DNA from: Gordionus sp. m RMFG-2023
Taxonomy: Eukaryota > Nematomorpha > Gordioida > Chordodea > Parachordodidae
Reading direction: 5' to 3'
Length of the DNA stretch: 64,000 nt
NCBI RefSeq assembly: GCF_954871325.1
Contig: NC_088777.1
Location: 8,099,366 to 8,163,365 of the forward strand
Shown: piece by piece, positions 48,117 to 60,100 of the stretch
Layout of the letters: the number at the start of each line of letters is the position of its first letter
How positions within the stretch are numbered: position 1 is the stretch's first letter
The notes under the pieces: generated by a model
Databases searched by the model: none
Seen by the model: the letters and a program-made list of their open reading frames with translations, nothing else
Told to the model about the DNA's origin: nothing
Translations under genes and position numbers: made by a program

Positions 48117-51100
48117 GTAAACCTTTCATTAATTAATTGTTAAATATCTCGTTTTGATCATTTAAAACACACTTTCAATGAGTTTGTTATCAAATGTTAT
48201 TTTTTATACCAAACCAAATTATATTACTTCATAACTTCCTTTTTTTTTACAAAAAGACAAAAAAATTATAGTTTATTTATACACCCCTATTAAATTATAA
48301 TAAAATAAACTTTTAATTAAAAATTATTAATTCTATTAACCTGCAATTAAATTAAAATTTGATAGAATTGAAATTATTAACGAGATTATATTATTTTTTT
48401 AATGAATTTTGATATCACCTTTGCATTTAATTACAAATTTCAAATCAGAATTTTATTTCTTAAAATATTTGTAATGACATTATGGCTAGATTTTAAAAAA
48501 ATGGCTAATCCAATATTTTAACAAAAAAAAGCGCAATCATAGTCTTAGGGAATGGTGATTCTAAGCATGTTTGGCGTACTAAATTATTTTTAAAAAAATA
48601 TTTTCATGGTATACATAAGCTGCTAGCCAGTTATTTACGAAAAAAAATATACGCAATCTCATTGGTGATGTGGAAAATTTTATAATGATTTAATCAGTAA
48701 TGATTTGATGACAAATTCCTATGCATTTATTTACATTTAAAAGAACTAACCCATTCATTCTAATTTCTGAGATAATATATTTCTCTAGATAAGTTTTTAT
48801 TCTGGTTAGAAGAAAAAAAATTCTTTAATTTATATAACTGGTATAGAAAGAAAGAATACTGGTCAAAAATAATTTAATTACAACAGGAAAATACTATTTG
48901 ATTAGTAAGGAATGATTACTTGTCATTTTACTGAATTTTAAAAAAAACTATCCAAAAGAGATTTATTTTATATAAGTCGAAACATTAGAATATCAAATTC
49001 ATATTGTTCTGGTTTGAAACTGAAAGATAACCTAATTGATGAAATTTCTTATCAACATTCGCCCTAATTTCTATAAGCTCCTTGTATCATTTTTGCTATT
49101 TTTATGATAAATTTATATTTTTCTTTTTTTGACATAGCACTCACATTCTAATGCAAAAAAAATAAATATAATTTATCGAAGAGGAGGCCTTCTTATGAGG
49201 ATTTTTTTTTCTCATTCTTTCTTTCTTTCTTTCTTTCTTTAGTGATGCTTAATAGCGAAATAAATGTAATCTCCTTTTTAGCTGTGTGGAGGATATATCC
49301 AAAATTAGTCTTATACATATAGTTTAGGATTCATTTGAGATATCAGGTGGGCATGGCACTAGAGTGACCGCTTTTTCCTAAAATTATATTTATATCCTCT
49401 TTTAGATTTAGACATATGATATTACATTAAAAAAATATATTCAATTTTATAGAAGTTGAATCGTTTATCATAATTTACCAAAATTTTCAAACAATTTATT
49501 TTATTAATATATAATATATAATATAATATACTTACTTAATATTATAAAATATTCAATTCCCAATCCCATGTATAAAATACTTAAATTTATAATAAAAAAG
49601 GAACATAAAACTTTTTTAAAAAAATCTTTTCAAAATGTATTTTTTTTAGAAGGGATTTCCTCCTGAAAATGTTTCAATCGCTTAAAATATATGAATAATT
49701 CATTAATCGCAGGGAAAAAAAAATATTCAAAATATTTGCAAAAAACTCATAAAAATAAAACTTAATGTTATTTCGATTATATTTGAAATGACATAAATTA
49801 TATATGTATATTACAATAAAAAAAATTATAATAAAATAATTAGTGGTTATTATTATATATGCAATAATTATAGATTTTTTTGTTTTATTGTTGCAAAAAA
49901 TGAGAATAGAAGATCTGATAAATTAAAGAAAACAGTGCAGCAGATAACACATTTACAGTAGTTTATTTTTCCTTCACACATTAGGTAAATGTACAAATAA
50001 ATGGTTAATAATATCTGGCGTCTGTCATGGTATAGCAATTTACAAAAAAAACCATCAATTATTAAAATGCGATAATTATATCAAGTGAATCATGTGGCCG
50101 ATTCCGACCTACCCCAGTGTACAAAATTACCAAGGTACTTATAAGACAAATAATTGATCCTTCCTGGATTCATTTAACCAGCCTATATATTGAAATCTCA
50201 ATCAACATCTATAGCAACTGAGCCACATATGATACTCAATAGCAACAATTTTATATATATGTGTGTCGTATGAGGTTTCGGAATCCGTGGGAATTCGGAA
50301 TCTCTCAATTTTAAATCAATTACTAAGGACGATTTTTGGATTTTAAAAGTATGATTTTACAGGAATTGTATTCCAGCATGTGTAGAGTATTTACCCTATA
50401 AATTTCAGCCATTTTCAGCGATAGACATTTTTTTTTTAATTTATATGAAAAATCCATACAAAAATTAATGTAAATTAGAAGTAGTTCTAAAGTTCATGGC
50501 AATATTGTTTGAAATTTACAGTTTGGGTGCTCTAGCCATACTAGAATACATTTCCGGTTAAATCGGACTTTAAAATTTTTTAAATCGCTCTCGGTAAAGG
50601 ATTTTAAATCAAGAGATTCCGAGTCCCCACGGATTCCGAATCCCAATACGACATATAAATAATTTTATGACGTTATTTAATATTTTACCAAAAATATTTT
50701 AAAAAATCAATAACGTTCCAAACGCTATTCATCATAATCCCCCAAAGTGGGGGGAATTTTTTTTTAGAATAAATAGATAAATTTAAAAATAACAGAAAAA
50801 TTATTATTTTTTCAAATTTATTTTTTAAAAAAAATCTCTTTTACTTAGATTTTATTTTAATGGAAATTAATATAAAATTTTCCGAAAGGTTTTAAGTGAT
50901 TTAAAGGTTGGAAGAATATCTAACCCAAAACTGGAAGCATTTTAGTACCATTAGAAACCTATTTATTCAGGAACTTGATCCGAGTAAAAAAAAATTGTAA
51001 AAATTTTTCCCAACTTATCCGATACTTTTTTTCAGATAAACGAATCCCATCCATCCAAATTATTATTTTTTTAAAGAAAAAAAAGAAAATTGACCATAAT

Positions 51101-54100
51101 CTCCTATCTAGAAAAAAACAAAATTTAAAAAAAAATATAAGACTAAGGATAAAACATAAAATAAGATTTTCAAGGAATGCAGAAAAATTGTAAGTGCTAA
51201 GTAGTATTGTTAAACGAAGCCTTGAGATTTCGCTAATTGATGATACAAACCTTCCTGCCACATATGAGTGAAAATCTTTAGGCTTGTGTTAGATTTTTCT
51301 GGATAAAATCGGCTCGAATCGAGTCATTTAACAACACTAATGCTAAGAGATATGAAAAGAAATTGGTATTGATAAGAATATCTATAAAAATATTTGAAAA
51401 CTATATAAATATCGTTTATGAAAAAATAGATAAATAATTATACAAAATATAATGAGTTTATTAAAGTATATTTCAGATTAACTTGAAACAATCTTAACAA
51501 GTAGATTCCACCTTCGGCCTTTCCTATCATCTATATATTTTATTGAATATCTAAAGGTGACCCTTATATTATGAAAATTGTTTATATCTTAAGGATGAGT
51601 GATAACGTTAAGAATATTCCTCCAATGGCTTAATAAAAAAAAATGGCAGAAAAATTGAAATATCAAAAGACGAATGTTCCAGAAAAATATATCCGATTTT
51701 ATTTCTATTCTAATAAAGAACACATTTCATTTTTGAATGCATCTTTCTTCTTTCTTTAAATTGATATTTGAGGGTGGAAGAAACTATTTAAACACACTCT
51801 GTATATGAAATGTTACAGAGGTAACCGGGGCATGTTGAGTACAGGGGAGCGTTAGCCCATTCCAATTATAATTTTCTATTACTTTATAAGTCCGAGGAAA
51901 ATCAAACCCAATGTATAGATAATTAAGTGATACATGAAAGTTTTGAAAAATATTTAGTATTTTAATTTTTACAGAGAGAAATGTGTTTTAACATATTAAA
52001 AGTACGAAAAAATAATTTCAATCATATAAATAAAACTTTTAAAATCTTAAATGAATTTTAGGAAAGTTAAAACCATATTTCTTAATCTGACAACTTTTTT
52101 TAACACATAAATTAATATGATTCTGAATGATAAATATAAGTGGATTAGGTGGTTGGTCTTAGTATAGTTAGGTCTTATTAATTATTGCATATTTATATTT
52201 TTACTCTGATTAAAACAAGTGCAAATAATTTTCATTGAATATTTTTCAAGAAAATATTAATTTTTAATATAGCTAGATTCACTTTTTCTTCCTTATATTC
52301 TAATCATTTTACTATATTTCACCTTTATATTATTTAATTTGGATTTTTCGTACATCAATTTTTGTAAATAATTTATAATAGATATATACTTTAAATAATA
52401 TTTTATTTTAATTTCTTATAAAAATTCCTATATTTCTATATTCTTAAATTCTCTAAATTATATATAATTTACTTAATCATTGCGTATTATATTACAATAA
52501 AATAACATGCTTTAAGTAGTGTTGTTAAAAAGCCCGATTAAAGTCGATTTTTATTAACGGCCGAATTACATCTTAGCAAAAATAATATTATATAAGCTTT
52601 GAGATTTCTCAAATAGATATCCAAACCTTTCTGTTATTTATGGGCAAAATCTCCAGGCTTACATATTTTGGTCATAATCTTAATCGGGCCATTTTAAAAA
52701 ATTGACCTGAATCAGGTTTTTAACAACATTACTTTAAAGCCTTTAGTATTATAACGATATATAAAAAAAATTATATTTTATATTTTAACTTCTATTTCAT
52801 GAGTGAACCAACTATCACATATAAGTGGCCCAACGTATCCAAAGTATAGCTGTCTTGGGCCAAAAAAAATTTACCCAGGTTCAATTTTCTAAAAATGTAT
52901 TTAAACGGCCTCTACTCTTAGGAGTCAGAAGATGTTTTATTTATTCAGATTAGTCTAAATATTATTGAATTTATTCAGGTTTTAACGAAAATTGTCCCAA
53001 CCATCCCCTAGTTTCTACGATACAAACATAAGTCAAATGGATCTTATTTTATATTCGATTAATTCTATCGATCTTGATAAAAAAAAATTATTGCAAAATT
53101 ATTGTAATTCTTTCAACCCAACTGAAACGTAGAATGAAAGATGTTTATCTCGATAAGTTGTTATAATAATTTTAATAAAATATGGATCAAAAAATCGTAA
53201 AATATGCTCATAATTATAATTTGCTGTTTATAGATATTATTTGGAGATTTAATAGTTCGAAAAAAAAACAGTTTCGTTATCGTTCCATCAATACAAATAA
53301 TCAGAGTTGTTAAAAGATACTTTTTAAATGGATCTAGATACAGATACAACGTCTAAATAATATCTAGATACAGATTATTTAATCAAAAATCTATCTAGAT
53401 ACAGATACCACATTTTTAAGTATCTAGATCCTTTAACAACTCTGCAAATTATACAATAAGATATTTTTTTAAAGTAAAATTTAATTTTTTTAAAAGTCCA
53501 AATCTTTAAAGGTTTCTTTTTGTTATCAATAATGGATTGTGATGCAACCAGCCTATATATAACTTAGGGGAAGTTATAATTACTTTATTGATTACCAAAG
53601 AATAAAGCTTAAGAAAGTAGCCTTGAGTTTAGCAGATTCAAGGTCGTAACTAAGGAGGTGACATTTGGTAGCTCTCCCTTTCATAATTTTTAGCCTCCCC
53701 CCCACCAGTAAAATATTTTTGATGTTGCATAGAAGTAAATCGTAATAAAATAAAATATTTATTGCTTAAATTAACTTTAAATATTACTTAAATTTAGAAT
53801 TCCTAATTTATATTCTATTTTGCCTATTCGCCATAAAAATTACGAAAGATCGAAATACGCTATTTCCGGTCGACCGCTATCGTGCAGTTTCTGATAAAAA
53901 TAGGCATAATTCTCTCTCCGATGATCCCCCCTCCTCTTCCCATAAGAAAATTTTCTAGTAACCGCCTGGACAATAAAATTTAACTTCTGTATAATATTGT
54001 GAAAAAAAAAGAAATTCTTTAAGATGTAAATGGACTGGAGACTGGACACACTCTGCCTGAAGCAAAAAATTATGTTTTATCCTCAACGACAAAAAAATAG

Positions 54101-57100
54101 AATTGCATAAACTAGTGCTGAAAATTTAAAAAAAAAATTGATTCTATTTTTTGTTATTGTTTTTTAGTTCAATTTTGGTTTTATTTAATGAAAAGCTTTT
54201 CCTTCACCAAGTTATAGGCTTAATTTGTGGTTGTTTTAGAACTGAAAATATAGAAATAATTTAGTAAATTAGCATTAAATTATTTGGAAAGACAAATATA
54301 CACAATTTCGGATTGCCAAAAAAAAATGTAATGAAACTTTAAACTAAAGGGTTCTGCAAGTCCCTTCCAGAGACCGAAGGCGAACTAACCTCCTATATTA
54401 TCAAAAATAAACCTTTCCTTATTTTATTCATAAAATAATGAAAGAATAATATAATTAGATAATTATCTATTCAAAATCAAATTACATATTATAAATAGTA
54501 TATTTTTAAAAAAATAAAATTATTTCGCAATAAAACCTTGTTGAATTGATTATTTCACCTCTGCACTTAGCACCTATCTCAATAAAACAATAAAACTCCA
54601 AAAACCAATCTGATTTGTATTATACAAATAATTGGTCAACTTTATTGAGGTGTGTCTTTTTCTTTTATACCTTCTAAGAGGTATTTATTAATAATAATAA
54701 AGAAGGTTAAAAACAAAAAAAAGATAATTATCGTTGCCCCACCACACCTAATTTATGATGATGTATAATTATAATTAGAGATAAATATTTTTTTTTTCTC
54801 CTTAAGCAGCTGAAACAATATTTGAAATATATAATATTATAATTTATCTATTTAAACAGAAAAAACTTATATATTTTATATTAAACAATGACTTCTTCTT
54901 CTATCTATAAATATTATGTGTTTATTTTTTTAAATAAATTTTTTTTTGCACCTTTTTTTTGTATAAAATAAAAATGATAATTGATAATAATAAACGAAGG
55001 GAAAAATTATGTGTTTATCATTATTATATGAACTGTATTACCTAACTTTTGTTGATAAACTATACTTCAAATTCAATACAAGTTGCTAAAATTATTTAAA
55101 AAATTTTAAATTATAAACTTGACTTTTTTTTAATATAGAAAATATTTAATAATCTCATAATTGCTTTTTGTAAATTCATATGATTTTTTTTCTCTCTAAA
55201 ATAAATGCTACTAAATCAGCTACTATTTGAGGTTTGGTTTTAAATAATTCCCATTTATTGCGACATGTAATCGTTTAAATTTATTTTTTTAAATCTTATA
55301 TTAATTCAACGAAATTAAATAGATAAGTATTTAAAGTTAAAGGGGTATACAAATAATTGATAAAATATAAATACTAAGTATTTATTATATATCGAAAATA
55401 TACACCAAAATCATAATCATTTCTCTTGTTAAAATGACGGTAAATCATATTTAAGGAACTAATTTAACGCCAGAAAATTATAAACAGGGGAGAACGTTAT
55501 ACTAAAATTTTAAATCGGGGTTCTAACGGTAAAATATATAACAATTAAAGATTCAATATTAAGAGAATGTTTACCTCTTCCATTAAAGAAAAAATTTCCA
55601 AAAAATTAAATGTTAAAAATATGCAATAAATAATAACTCGGCTAATTTTTGGGGATATAAAGACAAATATCCTTTAATTTGTTTAAATTGCCCAAACATG
55701 GCTTGTAACTTTGACTTTAAATAACCCTTAGCAATCAACGTAGTAAATTCTGAACCCGTTGTTAAAATACTACTTTTTTTCTTTCTAATTTACCCTATTA
55801 TTTCATGAAAAGTTTTTAAACCTTTTAGGATCTCATCATACCCGGTCTAGTAATTTTTTTCTTCGTTTTTCATAAATTCCAAGAATATTCCAATTAGTGT
55901 TGTATTTTTAATAATAAGAGAAAACATAAAAATAAAAATTAATGAAAATTTTTTAAAAGGCATTCTTTAAACCCGGTCTGCTTTCATTATGTTTTTTTTT
56001 AAGGCTCGAGCCAAACTTGACCTATTCCTTATTGACGAAACCTGATCGGTTAGTTATTATTAAACTACCAGAAAAGTATCTTTTTTTGTAAGATCAAACA
56101 GTTAAAAAAATATGATACAACATTTTTGATAATTAAATCAATATTAGTTTGACTTCTATCTATAGATTTTTTTACAATTTTATCATTTTAAATCATATAA
56201 ATGATATGTTTTTATTTAGAAAAATATTTATTTATTATTACCTAATGATGTTGTTTTATTTGATTACCTCTCCCCCACTCTTTTACCTTATTGATTTCAA
56301 TGTTTTCCTAGCTCATAATTTAATGGGAATATGTAAAAGGAAACAAGACCTACAAATATAAAGAGGGAACTGTAATTGGTACCAGAATAAATTATTAAAT
56401 TGTTTTTCTTCTTGTTTTTCATGTAAAAAAAAAAATCATTAATAAAAAAAATTTTTTACTAGCGTTCCTTTTCTTTTAAAAAATTTATTTTTTTTGTCAT
56501 TCATCGGGAAAAATTTCTAAAAATAACCATTTATAATAATTTGATAATTAAATAATTGACTTCCTTCCTTCTCTAATAGAAGCTATAACAATTAAATAAT
56601 GTGTATTTTTTAAAAAAATTAAAAACTAATTATAATGCATTATTATATATTTATATTTTTTATATTCTTCAGGTAAAAAAAAATGTAAGGTACATTTATA
56701 AAACTTGACGAGGTGTAAATAAAATGAAATGAATGGATAATGATATTATTACTATGATTCATATCATATGAAAGGTGTTTTATAATTCAAAAAAAATAAA
56801 TTCAGCTTTTATGGCTATATTAAGCAACGAAATAATGAAAAAGAAATTACATAAAAATTATTACCTCTAATATTTATATTATATTTATATATAAGTGATG
56901 ATTATAAATAAATAGAGATAATAATATAAAAATTATAATTTTATATTACATACATATACATATATAAGATTTTATAACAATTTTCATTGTCTTGTTATTG
57001 TTAAGTTAGTTAGTGAATACCGAGTAGCGACAACGAAAACATAATTATTCTTATGCCTTATTATTTTTATATTAATAAAATAAAACATCAATATTTTAAA

Positions 57101-60100
57101 AATATATTTATATTATAATCGCATTATATTTGTCTAGTTTATTAAAATATATATATTTTTATTATTATTATTTAAAATAAATAATTACTATTGTCTAAAA
57201 TAAAGAGACGCACCCTCCCCCCCCCTTCTTTTCAACCCATCCCTTATCTAAGTTATAAAATTTACTGTCACTTTCATCTTTAATTTTCTTTTTGATTTTC
57301 AATGTTTGTTTGATTAAATTTTTTTTTATTATTTGTATTCAGAAAATTTATAATGCGTCTTAAAAAATATTTTTTAAAATAACTGAAATTATTATAACAG
57401 TATACATAGAATATTATTTTATCATAAACTAAAACATATTTTTTTTATACGTAATATTTATACACACTATTATTATAAAGAAAGTATTTAATGAATAAAT
57501 TATTATTCCAAAAAAAAAATCACGAAATGGACATATTACAATTGAGATAAGTTTTATAAAATATATAAAAATCAATAAAAAATAAAATGATTTTTTTTCT
57601 TCTTAAACTTAAAAATATTATAAAAAATAATATAATTTTATTTCTCCCACCCATTAATACGAAAATTATATTTGGGGAATAAACAATGTCCGAACTAGAA
57701 GCTTTTCTAAAGGATAATTACTATTCTTCGATCCCAGAGTATTCTTATAGATATGATCCCAATATTCTATCAACGCGTTTAATAGCTACTGCCGATAAAA
57801 ATTATAAGTATCACAAGTAAAATTAAACACATTTTATATTAAAACTATGTTTTATTTATATTATGATTGTGTTATCAAATGGGTTAAAGTTCTTACCATG
57901 GCCAGAAAGATATCTCACAGTCATTGTTGTTTAATAAGAGATTTGAGGGAATGTGTTTAGCGCTATATTATTATCAGAGCCATGTAGAGGTAAAGGCCCG
58001 GATTTTTTTCAAAAATATATATTTTCAAGCCCAGCCCGGATTTTTTTTAAAATATATTTTATTTATTTTAATTTTTATAGCTAAAGCTAATAATGACGAT
58101 TTAAAATATATTGTTTTAAAATAGGCCCAGCCCGGGTATTAAATTTTTAGGCCTGGCCCGTGTAGATTAAAAAAATTAACATAAGGGCCAGCACATGTAC
58201 TCGGACCGGGCTTAGAGTCGGGCATGGGTCTCTCATTATTAATATGATAAATGAACGTTTTTTAACTATATTGTTTGGAATTTGCTAATTGAATATGATA
58301 TTAAGTGATTATTTTATAGACATTATATTTGACTTTAACAATTTTGGGATTATCAGAATATTTAATTAATGGTAGGTATCTTTACCAATAGATAACCTTT
58401 TTATTTTCTAAACCACTCTTGGTTGATCCCACATTATCATAGTTTATATAACATATAAAATAGATAACAATAAAATTTATTTAATAAATAGAATTATTCG
58501 TTATTTATTTGATTATATATTCCGAATATTAAATTATATTTCAGTAACATTTTCATATACTTGTAACAACTTTATTAAAAAATTTACACACATTGTATAT
58601 AAAGATTTAATTATTAACATTTCCATATTTTTTTAATTCGTTTGTAAATAGAATTATTTGACTTTAAAAAATTTTTCAAATAAATTAAAAAGTATGGAAA
58701 TGTTTTCCATCAATCAGGGTTTGAATTGAAAACTCCGGACTGAGGAGCCGCATGTGACCCGAAGGGTTTTTCTAACAAAACAAAGTTGTTTTTTATAAAA
58801 GTCATATCTTGAGAGAATGAAGCTATTAAGGATTTATATTATTTAAAATGATGATATGATAATTCTATATTTTGTGTGTAACCGATGCCATCTGAAATTT
58901 TGAATATATTATATTATTTTATAGTACATATATTATACACATTATATAATTGCGTTTTTCGGCGTTTTATTTATATAAATAATATGAAATAATTACGAAA
59001 CCTATTTTGAATCAAAATCTGTGTTAATTTTAATGAATAAAATTAATTTTCATTTTCTTTAGAGGTTTCATTTTTATAATAAATAATATCTTTTTTTTCT
59101 GCATAAATTTGACCCTCAAGCAAGTTTTACATAAAAATATGTCTCGTGAGTATTTTACATACGATAATTCAAAATGATATATTTTGTTTCCACCTAATTA
59201 ACAAGCATGCAGGTTGTCATTGCGCTTTATTAGTTACAAGATATTCTCAGTATGTGTCCAATACCTATTATCTAATATAAAATAACAGTTTTAAAAATTA
59301 ACAATTTTCATGGATAATTTGTCTTGTTATACCTTAAACGAAGGCGCATTATGTCTGTAATATCAATTTATTTTTTAAACATTAACATCAATGTGACAAT
59401 CGAAATTTTTTTCTTTTTTAACTTGTTCAATCTTTTTATTTCTGGCTTTCGATCTTATTATTAATTAAATTTTGATGATAATTAACAAAAGAATATATAA
59501 ATTATTGAATCATCGATATTTTTTAACCACTCATCATCCGCTTTATCACCAATAAATCCTGATATATTTTCTATATAATAAAATAGATAAATTTTTTATA
59601 TATATTCAAGTTAAGACTATAGTAGGGTAATTACTATATTTTTTACCGTTTAAGCCAATTTTTAGCCGGCTATAGCAGTTCAAATTTGGAACATTTATTA
59701 GAACCTTAGCCCAATTTTATTTTATCCAATGGGAATCTTTATAAATTGTTAACAAGAGCATTAAGTTCCTAATCTATCTTTAAAATTTTAATAAATTTTT
59801 TAGTCCTCATACTAAAAGCACGACAATAACAATACACATATATATATAAATATATACAGAATTACAACCCATACCTACGCCGATCCCATAGAATTGATGT
59901 TTCAAAATACCCAAAAACTTAGGCAATACGCCCAACAACAAAAAGAAAGAGAAGAGAAAAGTTCGATGATCAACCATCCTACTGGTCAGTATGCGGCAGC
60001 AGAAGAAAATGCCTATTACTTTTCGCCCCCGCTTAACAATGATAACACTTTGCCTATAGGAGTTAATCCATCCTACCAATATAAATCAACCAATCATCAC

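Larger units (their letters stand above)
48117..57685. other. Teneurin intron between exons 1a and 1b, repeat-bearing
   Basis: About 9.5 kb, very AT-rich. It contains family C copy 2 (50264-50653), family A elements at 51202-51339 and 52517-52731, the CAGAG-ended element at 53302-53444, a CTTT microsatellite (49213-49241) and poly-C runs (53697, 57217). A patch at 53830-54060 is clearly less AT-rich, with open stretches on both strands and no recognisable product. No further teneurin exon could be supported. Confidence 0.6.
57817..59859. other. Teneurin intron between exon 1b and exon 2
   Basis: 2.0 kb AT-rich intron holding a family E MITE (57975-58234) and an AT-rich foldback (58618-58705). 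A short less AT-rich patch at 58715-58780 (GGACTGAGGAGCCGC) is unexplained. Confidence 0.7.

Noticed and set aside
59804-59859. Acceptor TTTTTTAG at 59803 as the start of teneurin exon 2
   Set aside because: It has a good pyrimidine tract, but reading from 59804 in the required phase meets a stop before the conserved frame. The weaker acceptor before 59860 keeps both first exons open.
59807-60079. Minus-strand 90-codon frame over teneurin exon 2
   Set aside because: The plus strand here joins in phase to exons 1a/1b and exon 3, and its composition fits a cytoplasmic tail; the minus frame is a shadow.
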